A stretch of DNA of 64,000 nt from Streptomyces aureoverticillatus (GCF_014649395.1 NZ_BMSY01000002.1:124001-188000); one strand, 5' to 3'. Positions 37,412 to 46,079 are shown, numbered from the stretch's first letter. The notes: a model not told the origin generated them from the sequence alone. Translations and numbers: made by a program.

Positions 37412-38188
37412 ATGGCCGACGCCAAGAGTGAACCCGTCATATCCCTGCGCGAGGTGACGGCCGAGCTGGGCGGCCGCCCGGTGCTTCGCGGCATCGACCT
37501 CGCCGTGGGCCGCGGCGAGGTCGTCGCGCTGCTCGGCGCGAACGGCTCCGGCAAGTCGACGGCCGTGCGCACGGTCATCGGGCAGGTCCCGGTGACCGGC
37601 GGCACGGTCGAGATCTTCGGTACGCCGCGGCGGCGCTTCCGGGACTGGGCGCGCGTGGGCTATGTCCCGCAGCGCACCACGGCCGCGGGCGGTGTCCCGG
37701 CGACGGTCACGGAGGTCGTGACGTCCGGCCGGCTCGCGCGGGCCCGCTTCGGCGTGCTGCGCAAGGCGGACCGCGCGGCGGTGACGCACGCCCTGGAGCT
37801 GGTCGGCATGGCGGACCGCGCCAAGGACTCCGTCAGCGCCCTCTCCGGCGGCCAGCACCAGCGGGTCCTGATCGCCCGCGCCCTGGTCTCCGAGCCCGAA
37901 CTGCTGATCATGGACGAGCCGATGGCGGGCGTCGACCTGGCCAGCCAGGAGGTCCTCGCGGCCACCCTGCGCCACCAGGTCAAGGAGGGCGCCTCGGTCC
38001 TCCTCGTGCTGCACGAGCTGGGCCCGCTGGAGCCGCTGATCGACCGCGCGGTGGTGCTGCGCGACGGCTGCGTGCTGCACGACGGCCCGCCGCCCAAGGC
38101 CGTCGGCCAGCACGCGCTGCCCGGCCACGACCACGTCCACCCGCACGACGCCGACGCGGCCCCGGTCCGCACCGGCCTGCTCACCTGA
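37412..38188 (+). CDS. znuC: Zinc ABC transporter ATPase
   Basis: This 258-residue ATPase energises zinc uptake. Walker A GANGSGKST lies near residue 43, signature LSGGQHQR near 145, and Walker B LLIMDEP near 165, with the switch His in LHELG. The C-terminal tail is His-rich (HALPGHDHVHPHDAD), a common zinc-sensor feature. ATG 37412 is chosen because GAAAGG lies 8 bp upstream; GTG 37355, which overlaps the znuA stop, would add 19 residues. The permease follows 15 bp downstream. Confidence 0.92.
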   Translation: MADAKSEPVISLREVTAELGGRPVLRGIDLAVGRGEVVALLGANGSGKSTAVRTVIGQVPVTGGTVEIFGTPRRRFRDWARVGYVPQRTTAAGGVPATVTEVVTSGRLARARFGVLRKADRAAVTHALELVGMADRAKDSVSALSGGQHQRVLIARALVSEPELLIMDEPMAGVDLASQEVLAATLRHQVKEGASVLLVLHELGPLEPLIDRAVVLRDGCVLHDGPPPKAVGQHALPGHDHVHPHDADAAPVRTGLLT

Positions 38189-38203
38189 GGACCGGCGATC
38201 GTC

Positions 38204-39097
38204 ATGGAATTCCTGAACTACGAATTCATGCAGCGGGCGCTGCTCGCCGCCGCCCTCGTCGGCATCACCGCCCCCGCGGTCGGCATCTATCTGGTGCAGC
38301 GCCGCCAGGCCCTCATGGGCGACGGAATCGGCCATGTCGCGATGACCGGTGTCGGCCTCGGCTTCCTCCTCTCCACCTCCCCGGTGTGGATGGCCACGGC
38401 CGTCGCGGTGGTCGGAGCTGTGGCGATGGAGCTGATCCGCTGGTACGGCAAGACGCGCGGCGACATCGCGCTCGCGATGCTGTTCTACGGCGGCATGGCG
38501 GGCGGCGTGATGCTGATCAACCTCGCGCCGGGCGGCTCGAACGCGAACCTGAGCTCCTACCTCTTCGGGTCCCTCTCGACGGTCTCGGACGACGACGTGA
38601 CGGCGATCTGTCTGCTCGCCGCGTTCGTGGTCCTGGTCACGGTCGGCCTGCGCCGCCAGTTGTTCGCGGTGAGCCAGGACGAGGAGTTCGCGCGCGTGAC
38701 GGGTCTGCCCGTGCGCGCGCTGAACCTGCTGACGGCGGTGACCGCGGCGGTCACGGTCACCGTCGCCATGCGGGTCGTGGGCCTGCTGTTGGTGTCGGCG
38801 CTCATGGTGGTGCCGGTGGCCGCGGCGCAGCAGCTCACCCGGAGCTTCGCGGCGACGTTCGCGATCGCGGTGGCCATCGGTGTCGCCGTGACGCTGGGCG
38901 GCACCGTCACGTCGTACTACCAGGACGTGCCCCCGGGAGCGACGATCGTGCTCCTGACGATCGGCGTGTTCATCGTGCTCACAGTGCTCGCGACGCCTCT
39001 GGCGCGCCGAAGGGCGCGTGCCTCCGCGGCCCGCGACGCGGCGTGCACGGCGGACGTGCCGGGCTCGCGCTCCACGTCGGACGAGGTCACTGTCTGA
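38204..39097 (+). CDS. znuB: Zinc ABC transporter permease
   Basis: This 297-residue ABC-3 family permease has about eight helices. Typical features are the N-terminal FMQRALLAAALVGITAPAVGIYLVQRRQALMGDGIGH, the conserved LRRQLFAVSQDEEFARVTGLPVRALN loop that meets the ATPase, and VGLLLVSALMVVPVAAAQQL. It lets the captured zinc through the membrane. GTG-free start at ATG 38204. The gene for the zinc repressor Zur follows 102 bp downstream. Confidence 0.93.
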   Translation: MEFLNYEFMQRALLAAALVGITAPAVGIYLVQRRQALMGDGIGHVAMTGVGLGFLLSTSPVWMATAVAVVGAVAMELIRWYGKTRGDIALAMLFYGGMAGGVMLINLAPGGSNANLSSYLFGSLSTVSDDDVTAICLLAAFVVLVTVGLRRQLFAVSQDEEFARVTGLPVRALNLLTAVTAAVTVTVAMRVVGLLLVSALMVVPVAAAQQLTRSFAATFAIAVAIGVAVTLGGTVTSYYQDVPPGATIVLLTIGVFIVLTVLATPLARRRARASAARDAACTADVPGSRSTSDEVTV

Positions 39098-39199
39098 GAT
39101 CACTCTGGTCAGCGTCCGGCGGCCACCTGGCACAATGGCCGGGCGAGACGACGCACCACGAAAGTGCGGACGAGTGCTGAAGAGTGCTAGGAGGCACCT

Positions 39200-39616
39200 G
39201 TGACGACGGCTGCGGGACCCCCCGTACGAGGCCGGTCCACCCGGCAGCGCGCCGCTGTGGCGGCCGCGCTCGACGAGGTGGACGAGTTCCGCAGTGCGCA
39301 GGAGCTCCACGACATGCTCAAGCACCGCGGTGACTCCGTGGGCCTGACCACGGTCTACCGCACGCTCCAGTCCCTCGCCGACGCCGGCGAGGTCGACGTG
39401 CTGCGCACCAACGACGGCGAGGCGGTCTACCGCCGCTGCTCGACCGGCGAGCACCACCACCACCTGGTCTGCCGCGTCTGCGGCAAGGCCGTCGAGGTCG
39501 AGGGCCCCGCGGTCGAGTCGTGGGCGGAGGCCATCGCCGCGGAGCACGGCTTCGTGAACGTGGCGCACACGGTGGAGATCTTCGGTACGTGCGAGGACTG
39601 CGCCAAGAAGAAGTAG
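39200..39616 (+). CDS. zur: Zinc uptake regulator Zur (Fur family)
   Basis: This 138-residue repressor senses zinc. The winged helix holds STRQRAAVAAALDEVDEFRSAQELHDML and VGLTTVYRTLQSLADAGEV. Metal sites are EHHHHLVCRVCGK and CEDCAKK, the two CxxC pairs forming the structural zinc. It starts at GTG 39200 with AGGAGG upstream. Its target box lies over the promoter of the zinc importer immediately upstream, giving a self-contained zinc circuit. In S. coelicolor the matching gene is SCO2508 (from memory). Confidence 0.95.
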   Translation: MTTAAGPPVRGRSTRQRAAVAAALDEVDEFRSAQELHDMLKHRGDSVGLTTVYRTLQSLADAGEVDVLRTNDGEAVYRRCSTGEHHHHLVCRVCGKAVEVEGPAVESWAEAIAAEHGFVNVAHTVEIFGTCEDCAKKK

Positions 39617-39618
39617 CC

Positions 39619-39680
39619 GCGTACGTACGTGGGGCCCGTACCGCCGAGTCGGCGTTGCGGGCCCCACGCGTACGTACGTA
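39619..39680. terminator. Bidirectional terminator between zur and uppS
   Basis: CGTACGTACGTGGGGCCCG pairs with CGGGCCCCACGCGTACGTACG in an almost perfect stem, loop about 39640-39656. It starts 3 bp after the zur stop and ends 7 bp before the uppS stop, so it serves both convergent messages. Confidence 0.9.
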
Positions 39681-39686
39681 CCGCGC

Positions 39687-40514
39687 CTAACTGTTGGCGA
39701 TCTGCTCCTCGTTCGGGATGGCGCCCCCGAAGCGGCGGTCGCGCGAGGCGTATTCGAGGCAGGCGCGCCACAGGTCGCGGCGGTCGAAGTCGGGCCAGAG
39801 GACGTCCTGGAAGACCATCTCGGCGTAGGCGCTCTGCCAGATCAGGTAGTTGGAGGTGCGCTGCTCGCCGCTGGGCCGCAGGAACAGGTCCACGTCCGGC
39901 ATGTCCGGGTAGTACAGGTACTTGGCGAGGGTCTTCTCGCTGACCTTCGACGGGTCGAGCCGCCCGGCGCGCACGTCCTCCGCGAGCGCCTTGGCCGCGT
40001 CCGCGATCTCGGCGCGGCCGCCGTAGTTCATGCAGAAGTACAGGGTGAGCCGGTCGTTGTCCTTGGTCTGCTCCTGGGCGACCTGGAGCTCCTTGGCGAC
40101 GGACTTCCACAGCTTGGGCATGCGCCCCACCCAGCGCACCCGCACGCCGAGTTCGTCGAGCTGGTCGCGGGACTTGCGGATGAAGTCACGGTTGAAGTTC
40201 ATCAGGAAGCGCACCTCGTCGGGCGAGCGCTTCCAGTTCTCGGTGGAGAAGGCGTACAGGGAGATGCTGCCGACGCCCATCTCGATGGCGCCCTGGAGCA
40301 CGTCGACGACGCGCTCGGCACCGACCTTGTGGCCCTCGGTGCGCGGCAGGCCGCGCTCCTTGGCCCACCGGCCGTTGCCGTCCATGACGACGGCGACGTG
40401 CTTGGGGACCAGCTCGCCGGGGATCTTCGGCGGGCGCGCGCCGGAGGGGTGCGGATCGGGCGCCTTGTACTCGCGGCGGCTCCGTCCGAGGATTCCGCGT
40501 CGTGCCACTGCCAT
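39687..40514 (-). CDS. uppS: Isoprenyl (undecaprenyl-type) diphosphate synthase
   Basis: This 275-residue cis-prenyltransferase makes the lipid carrier for wall synthesis. The catalytic Asp loop is [20 protein letters not shown] near residue 42-60; [20 protein letters not shown] and [19 protein letters not shown] are the family's isopentenyl-diphosphate-binding and structural motifs. Length fits the family. It lies 29 bp downstream of recO on the same strand, so they are probably one operon. Streptomycetes have more than one such synthase and chain length cannot be read from sequence. Confidence 0.93.
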   Translation of the reverse strand: MAVARRGILGRSRREYKAPDPHPSGARPPKIPGELVPKHVAVVMDGNGRWAKERGLPRTEGHKVGAERVVDVLQGAIEMGVGSISLYAFSTENWKRSPDEVRFLMNFNRDFIRKSRDQLDELGVRVRWVGRMPKLWKSVAKELQVAQEQTKDNDRLTLYFCMNYGGRAEIADAAKALAEDVRAGRLDPSKVSEKTLAKYLYYPDMPDVDLFLRPSGEQRTSNYLIWQSAYAEMVFQDVLWPDFDRRDLWRACLEYASRDRRFGGAIPNEEQIANS

Positions 40515-40543
40515 GAGGGGCTCTCACTCCTAGCTGAGCTTGA

Positions 40544-41293
40544 TCAGTTCTTCTCTACGTACCGAAGTGAGCGCAGGCCGCGCTCCAAGTGCCAGTGCAG
40601 GTAGGCCGATACGATCCCACTGCCCTCGCGGGCGTGCCGCGCCTCGCAGGCGTCGGCCGTCGCCCAGTCGCCGGTCAGCAGCGCGCCGAGGTGGGTCAGG
40701 GTCTCCGCCGAGGGTACGACGCTGCCCGGCACCCGGCAGTCGGCGCAAATCGAGCCGCCCGCGGCGACGGAGAAGAAGCGGTTGGGGCCCGGCATGCCGC
40801 ATTTGGCACAGTCGGTGAAGCTCGGCGCGTAGCCGTTCACGGCGAGCGAGCGGAGCAGGAACGCGTCGAGGACGAGGTGCGGCTCGTGCTCGCCGCGGGC
40901 GAGCGTCCGCAGCCCCCCGACCAGCAGCAGATACTGCTGCACGGCGGGCTCCCCCTCATGGTCGGTGAACCGTTCCGCCGTCTCCAGCATGGCCGTACCG
41001 GCGGTGTAGCGGGCGTAGTCGGTGACGATGCCGCCACCGTAGGGAGCGATGGTCTCACTCTGCGTACACAAGGGCAGTCCGCGCCCGACCAACTCACTCC
41101 CCCGCGCGAAGAACTGCACGTCCACATGCGAGAAGGGCTCAAGCCGCGCCCCGAACTTGGACTTCGTGCGCCGCACTCCGCGGGCCACGGCCCGCACCCG
41201 TCCGTGCCCGCGCGTGAGCAGCGTGATGATGCGGTCCGCCTCACCCAGCTTCTGGGTGCGCAGCACGACACCGTCATCACGGAACAGGCTCAT
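40544..41293 (-). CDS. recO: DNA repair protein RecO
   Basis: This 249-residue protein helps load RecA in the RecF pathway. It has the N-terminal OB fold (MSLFRDDGVVLRTQKLGEADRII, then GVRRTKSKFGARLEPFSHVD) and a helical C-terminal domain with a Cys-zinc site (CAKCGMPG and CADC). Length and order match the family. It begins at ATG 41293 and lies upstream of uppS. The region before it is divergent from the toxin-antitoxin-like pair. Confidence 0.94.
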   Translation of the reverse strand: MSLFRDDGVVLRTQKLGEADRIITLLTRGHGRVRAVARGVRRTKSKFGARLEPFSHVDVQFFARGSELVGRGLPLCTQSETIAPYGGGIVTDYARYTAGTAMLETAERFTDHEGEPAVQQYLLLVGGLRTLARGEHEPHLVLDAFLLRSLAVNGYAPSFTDCAKCGMPGPNRFFSVAAGGSICADCRVPGSVVPSAETLTHLGALLTGDWATADACEARHAREGSGIVSAYLHWHLERGLRSLRYVEKN

Positions 41294-41376
41294 GGGCCCA
41301 TTCTCCCGTACGCCGCCCCCGCGACGGCCCCGGGTTCGGGGCGGGGCACGGCGCATCGCGACCACTCGCCAATTTT

Positions 41377-41394
41377 CGCTGGTTCTCGCCAGCG
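41377..41394 (+). promoter_or_regulatory. Inverted repeat before the toxin-antitoxin-like pair
   Basis: CGCTGG (41377-41382) and CCAGCG (41389-41394) are perfect arms around six bases, 45 bp before GTG 41439. TAGCGT at 41401-41406 could be the -10. An autoregulatory site here would fit a toxin-antitoxin operon. Confidence 0.4.
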
Positions 41395-41438
41395 GCCCGG
41401 TAGCGTACGAGGACACCCCTGCCCGCACGGAGGACCTT

Positions 41439-41789
41439 GTGAGCGCGCAACCCGACGGCCCGTACGGCCCGCTGATCCCGATGCCCGAGCTGACGCCCGA
41501 CGCGTTGCGTTCGGCGGTGGCCAAGATCGCGCCCAGCCGGGTACCGGCCCTCACCCAGCACCTCTTCGAGGCGACCACGAACGCCCAGCAGACGCAGAGC
41601 CTCGCCCCCTTGCGGGCGTTCATCCACTCCTGGGCCGTGTTCGTGGCGATCGAGCGGCACCCGCAGCGGGCAGCGCGTCTGCGGTCGCTGGAACGCCTCG
41701 TCGCCGACGGCGAGCAGGACCCGGCGGATGCCGTGACGGAGATCCGCCAGATCCAGGAGGCCGCGGAGATCGAGGCCGGCCTTCGGTGA
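41439..41789 (+). CDS. DUF6247-like protein, possible antitoxin
   Basis: This 116-residue soluble protein starts at GTG 41439 with GGAGG upstream. It is mostly helical: LTPDALRSAVAKIAPSRVPALTQHL, then SLAPLRAFIHSWAVFVAIERHP and a long C-terminal helix. From memory it resembles DUF6247, small actinobacterial proteins found next to a RelE-like partner. It overlaps the next gene by 4 bp, so the two are translated together. The antitoxin role is inferred from size, order and overlap only. Confidence 0.7.
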   Translation: MSAQPDGPYGPLIPMPELTPDALRSAVAKIAPSRVPALTQHLFEATTNAQQTQSLAPLRAFIHSWAVFVAIERHPQRAARLRSLERLVADGEQDPADAVTEIRQIQEAAEIEAGLR

Positions 41790-42046
41790 GCGACTGGACC
41801 TGGGACTACAACCCCAGCGAGGAATACATCACCGACGGCCTGCCACCCGGCGTAGTGGCCGAAGTCGAGCGGATCATCACCGAACTCGCCGTGCTCGGAC
41901 CGGACACCGTCCGGGTCGGCAGGCCGATCGACCGCGAAGGCGGGCTGCGCGAGTTCGACATCCTCGGCGGGCGGGGTTTCATCAGCTTCCTTCCCGTCCC
42001 CCGCCACGAGTGCGTCTACATCTGCAACATCACCTGGTACGACTGA
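41786..42046 (+). CDS. Small protein, possible RelE-fold toxin
   Basis: This 86-residue protein starts at GTG 41786, overlapping the preceding stop. The predicted order is two helices (PPGVVAEVERIITELAVLG) followed by several strands (LREFDILGGRGFISFLPV, ECVYICNITWYD), which matches the compact helix-helix-sheet fold of RelE/ParE toxins. The usual catalytic Arg/Lys set is not obvious. It could equally be a non-toxic partner. The pairing and tight coupling are the main support. Confidence 0.65.
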   Translation: MSDWTWDYNPSEEYITDGLPPGVVAEVERIITELAVLGPDTVRVGRPIDREGGLREFDILGGRGFISFLPVPRHECVYICNITWYD

Positions 42047-42061
42047 CGCCCCCGCAGCGCG

Positions 42062-42277
42062 TCAAGGCACCTCTCCGCGGCTCCGCGCGTTCGCGTACGC
42101 CGTCGCCGCGCGCAGGCGCTCCGCGCTCGTCGCCATCCTGAGCGCGTCGGGGGCGCAGTCCCACTCCCGGCCGCCCCCGTACGGCCGCAGCTGTACGTAC
42201 GGGCCCTCGTGGCCCATCACCCGGCCCACCCGGCCCGTCCGGGTGTCCACCGCGTACGTTCCGATCGGCAGCCTCAC
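42062..42277 (-). CDS. Small conserved protein (71 aa) of unknown function
   Basis: The protein VRLPIGTYAVDTRTGRVGRVM... has a short SH3-like beta segment with PYVQLRPYGGGREWDCAPDALR and a C-terminal helix. Small proteins of this type often lie beside XRE/DUF397 clusters in Streptomyces. It starts at GTG 42277, overlapping the stop of the upstream small gene by 4 bp (GTGA), so both are co-translated. The function is unknown. Confidence 0.65.
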   Translation of the reverse strand: MRLPIGTYAVDTRTGRVGRVMGHEGPYVQLRPYGGGREWDCAPDALRMATSAERLRAATAYANARSRGEVP

Positions 42278-42513
42278 GGGTTCGCCACCCCCCGCAGCAC
42301 CGCCGCGAGCCGCGCCGCCGTCTCCACCGGGCAGCCGCCCAATTCCACCAGCGGACATGGCGCCTCTCTGACGACCGTCACCGGATCGACCCGCAGCGAC
42401 GGCAAAGAAATTCCTGTCCCCGCCAGAGCAGCGCGCAATTCTTCCACTGTTTCCTCCGCCTCTTCGACACAACCCACAGAGTGCGAGTTGCCTGCGGCGC
42501 CATTCGCCGTCAC
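42274..42513 (-). CDS. Small conserved protein (79 aa) of unknown function
   Basis: This 79-residue protein begins at GTG 42513 with AAGGGG 7 bp upstream. It is predicted helical with a short loop: EEAEETVEELRAALAGTGI, then ETAARLAAVLRGVANP. It overlaps the following small gene by 4 bp. The pair is divergent from the XRE regulator at 42630, from which it is separated by about 116 bp, so the two sets may share a control region. Confidence 0.6.
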   Translation of the reverse strand: MTANGAAGNSHSVGCVEEAEETVEELRAALAGTGISLPSLRVDPVTVVREAPCPLVELGGCPVETAARLAAVLRGVANP

Positions 42514-42629
42514 GTGGTTCCCCTTGTCCGTCGGATTCCACTCTTCGTGTCCCCACGGTGACGCGTTGCGTCTACTATTGGCAGGAGTCTGTGCGCTACA
42601 AGTGCGGGGCTGCGGAGGGGAGTTCATCC

Positions 42630-43472
42630 ATGGCCAAAGGTGTTCATGGATCGCGACAGGCCGCGTGGGAGTTCTTCGGCGCGGAGCTGAAGCGGCGGCG
42701 CGAGGAGGCCGCGTTCACCCAGGTCGAGCTGGGGGCGCGGGTCTTTGTCTCCGGTGGGTACATCGGCCAGTTCGAACAGGCTATTCGGAAGCCGCAGTTG
42801 GATGTGGCTCAGCGGATCGATGAGGTCCTGCAAACCGGAGGCTTTTTCGAGCGAATGTGGCGCAAGCTGATCAAAGACAAGCGGTACGCAGAGTATTTCG
42901 AAGCGGCGGCTGAGCTTGAGCGGCTGGCAACGGACATCTTCGAGTACGCACCTGCGGTGGTTCCGGGGCTCCTGCAGACTCCCGAGTACGCACAGGCGGT
43001 CTTCGTCGCGAGCAACCCATTGGCCACCGACGAGTACATCGACGAACTCGTCAGGGCACGCATGGAGCGGGCGCTCCTGCTCAAGGACGCTACACGGCCC
43101 ATGTATTGGGGCGTGCTCCACGAGACCGTGCTGCGCATCCCGGTCGGCGGACCTGCCACGATGGCCCGGCAGCTCGATCACATCGCCGCGTTGGTCCGCG
43201 AGCACAAGGTGCTGGTACAGGTGCTCCCGTTCGCCGCCGGTGCCCATCCGGAGATGGGCAAGATGATCTGGCTCATGGAGTTCGACGACGCCCCGCCAAC
43301 TGTCTATACAGAAGCGGTTCTTTCGGGCAACTTGCTGGACGATCCGGCGGTGGTGAAGCGAACAAGGGCGTCTTACGATCTCATCAGGGCCGCCGCGCAG
43401 TCGCCGGAGGCGACCCTGGCCCTGCTGGAGTCGGCGGCGGAGGACCACAGACGATGCGTGAGTTCGACCTGA
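42630..43472 (+). CDS. XRE-type regulator with DUF5753 domain
   Basis: This 280-residue protein has an N-terminal helix-turn-helix (LKRRREEAAFTQVELGARVFVSGGYIGQFEQAIRKP, about residues 18-55) and a C-terminal DUF5753 ligand domain beginning FEYAPAVVPGLLQTPEYAQAV. It resembles the WhiJ/AbaA-OrfA regulators, many copies of which exist in each Streptomyces genome. The start ATG 42630 follows GGAGGGGAG. It overlaps a DUF397 gene by 19 bp, the usual partner; such pairs affect development or antibiotic onset in the cases studied. Confidence 0.92.
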   Translation: MAKGVHGSRQAAWEFFGAELKRRREEAAFTQVELGARVFVSGGYIGQFEQAIRKPQLDVAQRIDEVLQTGGFFERMWRKLIKDKRYAEYFEAAAELERLATDIFEYAPAVVPGLLQTPEYAQAVFVASNPLATDEYIDELVRARMERALLLKDATRPMYWGVLHETVLRIPVGGPATMARQLDHIAALVREHKVLVQVLPFAAGAHPEMGKMIWLMEFDDAPPTVYTEAVLSGNLLDDPAVVKRTRASYDLIRAAAQSPEATLALLESAAEDHRRCVSST

Positions 43473-43654
43473 GCAACGCCCGCTGGCGCAAGAGCAGCTA
43501 CAGCGGTGGCACCGGCGGGGAAGCCTGTGTCGAAGTCGCCGACGGCATACAGGGCGCCGTCCCCATACGGGACAGCAAAGCCGCCCCCCACGGCCCCGTG
43601 GTGACCGTCGGCGCGGCCGCCTGGGCCGCGTTCGTCGGAGCCATGCGTAACTGA
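43454..43654 (+). CDS. DUF397 small protein
   Basis: This 66-residue protein has the standard DUF397 layout: DLSNARWRKSSYSGGTGGEACVEVAD, then VPIRDSKAAPHGPVVTVGAAAWAAF. It begins within the XRE gene (19-bp overlap), so it depends on translation of the regulator. DUF397 proteins are thought to act with the XRE partner, in an antitoxin-like or co-regulator manner; this is not proven. Confidence 0.92.
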   Translation: MREFDLSNARWRKSSYSGGTGGEACVEVADGIQGAVPIRDSKAAPHGPVVTVGAAAWAAFVGAMRN

Positions 43655-43749
43655 CCTACGCACCGGCGTACTTCGTGCTGCGTCGGGCGAGGTTCCCCCT
43701 CACACTGGATGCGGCGGCCCCACGCGGGGCGCCGAGGGGGGTGAGGGGC

Positions 43750-46074
43750 ATGACGTCGGATGCCGCCGCGCGCGCCGTGACCAACGAGATCCACGACGGC
43801 GTCTCCTTCAGCACGGTCGTGCAGGGACAGCTCATCGCCATGCAACTCCCCCCGACCGTCGTACCGGCACTGGGCGGCCTGCGCACCGGCTCCCGGTCGT
43901 TCACCGGCCGTCGCCAGGAACTGACGGACCTGCTGGCCGGGCTGGCCCCGGACGCGGACGCCGAGTTGACACCGGTGTCCCTGGTGACCGGCCTCGGCGG
44001 CATCGGCAAGACCGAGCTGGTGGTCCAAGTGGCGGAGCTCGCCCTGGCCCGGCCGGGCTGGTTCCTCGGCGGCGTGCTGTTCATCGACCTCTTCGGGTAC
44101 GACAGCAGACGCTGCCTGGCTCCGGAGAGCGCGCTGGGCAGCCTGCTGAACGCCCTGGGCATCTCCGAGGGCCTCGTACCCCCGGGGGTGCAGGACCGGA
44201 GCCGGCTCTACCGGTCGGTGCTCGCCGCGTACGCCGAACGCGGCCGACGCATCCTGGTCGTCCTGGACAATGCCGCGACCGCCGGCCAGGTGCGGCCACT
44301 GCTTCCCGGCGACCGCTGCTGCCGGACGCTGGTGACCTCCCGGGACACCCTCGACCTGGACACCCGGCTGCACGACCTGAACGTGCTGTCGCCCGAAGAG
44401 GGCGTGGTCCTGCTCGGGCGCGCCCTGCGCCAGGCGCGCGGCGCCGCCGACACCCGCGCCGACCACGAACCGGCGGCGGCCCACGAGATCTCCGCTCTGT
44501 GCGGACACCTCCCGCTCGCGCTCCGAATCGCTGCCGCAATCCTGGCCGACACCCCCAACCGCCCCTTGTCCTCCCTGGCCCACGCCCTGCGGGAAGCACA
44601 CGCGCGCCTCGACAGTCTCAGCCGCGAGGACGGCGTGGCCCCGCTGCGCGCCGCCTTCGAACTCTCGTACCGCCGGCTCTCCGACAACGCGGCGACGATG
44701 TTCCGCCGGCTCGCACTGAACCCGGGCCACGACCTGTCCACCGAGGTCGCGGCCTGCCTGGCCGACACCACGGCCGAGAAGGCCGAGCGACAGTTGCTGT
44801 CCCTCGTCCGCGCCCACCTGCTGGAGAGCGGCCCGGCGTGGGGAAGGTGGCGGTTCCACGACCTCGTACGCGTCTACGCCGACGAACTCGCCTCGGCCGA
44901 CCCGTCGTCGCCCGGGGCGCGCGACCGGATGCTTGAGCACTACTCTGAGCGGGCACGCGCCGCGGGAACGTACTCGCTCGATCTGCTGTACAAGACGCCA
45001 CACGGCTTCACCGATCGGCAGGAAGCCATGACCTGGCTGGAGGTGGAGCGGCCGAACCTCCTCGCCGCGGTGACTCAGGCAGCCGGGGCACGGAGGCACG
45101 ACGTCGCGTGTGACATCTCCGCTGCGATCACCAATTACCTGAAGCATCACGGCTACTACGACGAGCTTGTCGCATCCTCCGAGACAGCGGTCCGCGCCGC
45201 CCGAGCCGCGAGCGACACAGAGCGCCTTCGGCGGGCCCTGGTGCACGCGGCCTTCGCCGCCAACACGAATGACGACTGCGAGCGGGCGCTCCCCGCCGCC
45301 GACGAAGCGGTCGGCCTGTACCGGGCATCCGGCGGCCAGGCCGGCCGCGGGCAGGCACACCGAGCGCAGGCTGACACGCTGTTCCACGTCGGGCGCGCGG
45401 AGGAAGCGTTCCGCTCCTACGAGCAGGCCGCCGACCTGCTGCGTGAAGCCACCGACCGCGACGACGAGGAGACGGGCTTCCACCCCAGGCACCTCCTGGG
45501 GTGCTGCCTGCTCAACCACGGAGCGGCCCTGGGGGATGCCGGGCGGTGCAGCGAGGCGATCGCCATCCTGCAAGAGGCCGTGAACATCCTGGAGCGGACC
45601 AGCCGCAGCGTGGGAGGCCTCGCGGAGCTGAACCTGGGCGAGGCACTGGAACGCACCGGCCGTCTCGACCTGGCCGTCGCCGCCTACCGCAGCGCGGCTC
45701 GGAAGTGCCAGGAAGCCCAGGACCGTTGGGGCGCCATACACGAGGCCGATGCCCTCGAACGGCTCGGCTCCGCACTCGCGGCGACACAGCGCCCCCTCGC
45801 GGCCATCGAAGCGATGGCCCAGGCGGCGGACCGCTATCGGGCGCTCGGAATGCAGGCACTCGAAGCCACGACGCTCCGCCGGCAGGCGGGCCTGCTGGCC
45901 GACCAGGAAGCGTACGCGCAGGCGTGCGCATGCGCGCGCCGCGTCGTCGACCTGCTCCAGGCCCTCGCCGACGAGGACCCCGCCGAGTACGAGGAACAAC
46001 TCGCTGAAGCCAGGTCCGGCCTCGCCGCCCTCCAGTCCCTGGCGGCGGACTCCGGCGGACAGCACCCCCACTGA
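43750..46074 (+). CDS. NB-ARC STAND ATPase with TPR repeats
   Basis: This 774-residue protein starts at ATG 43750 behind GAGGGG. Residues 1-70 contain a short region with FSTVVQGQLIAMQLPPTVV, seen in Streptomyces STAND proteins, and SFTGRRQELTDLLAGL. The NB-ARC domain has Walker A GLGGIGKTEL (about 81-90), Walker B RRILVVLDNA, and the sensor LVTSRD, followed by GLPL-like GHLPLALRIAA and a winged helix. From about 430 on, TPR-like helical repeats extend to the end. It is like AfsR without its SARP domain. The role is regulatory or defensive; the effector is not clear. It follows the XRE/DUF397 pair by 95 bp and ends 6 bp before a convergent gene. Confidence 0.85.
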   Translation: MTSDAAARAVTNEIHDGVSFSTVVQGQLIAMQLPPTVVPALGGLRTGSRSFTGRRQELTDLLAGLAPDADAELTPVSLVTGLGGIGKTELVVQVAELALARPGWFLGGVLFIDLFGYDSRRCLAPESALGSLLNALGISEGLVPPGVQDRSRLYRSVLAAYAERGRRILVVLDNAATAGQVRPLLPGDRCCRTLVTSRDTLDLDTRLHDLNVLSPEEGVVLLGRALRQARGAADTRADHEPAAAHEISALCGHLPLALRIAAAILADTPNRPLSSLAHALREAHARLDSLSREDGVAPLRAAFELSYRRLSDNAATMFRRLALNPGHDLSTEVAACLADTTAEKAERQLLSLVRAHLLESGPAWGRWRFHDLVRVYADELASADPSSPGARDRMLEHYSERARAAGTYSLDLLYKTPHGFTDRQEAMTWLEVERPNLLAAVTQAAGARRHDVACDISAAITNYLKHHGYYDELVASSETAVRAARAASDTERLRRALVHAAFAANTNDDCERALPAADEAVGLYRASGGQAGRGQAHRAQADTLFHVGRAEEAFRSYEQAADLLREATDRDDEETGFHPRHLLGCCLLNHGAALGDAGRCSEAIAILQEAVNILERTSRSVGGLAELNLGEALERTGRLDLAVAAYRSAARKCQEAQDRWGAIHEADALERLGSALAATQRPLAAIEAMAQAADRYRALGMQALEATTLRRQAGLLADQEAYAQACACARRVVDLLQALADEDPAEYEEQLAEARSGLAALQSLAADSGGQHPH

Positions 46075-46079
46075 CCCGG

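Noticed and set aside
35042..38188. A very long open frame covering glyS antisense, znuA and znuC
   Set aside because: Only its last 258 codons are real (znuC); the rest is out of frame with znuA and antisense to glyS.
39098..39199. A second Zur box before zur itself
   Set aside because: No TGAAAATNNTTTTCA-like sequence is visible in the gap; zur may be read from the znu promoter or an unlinked one.
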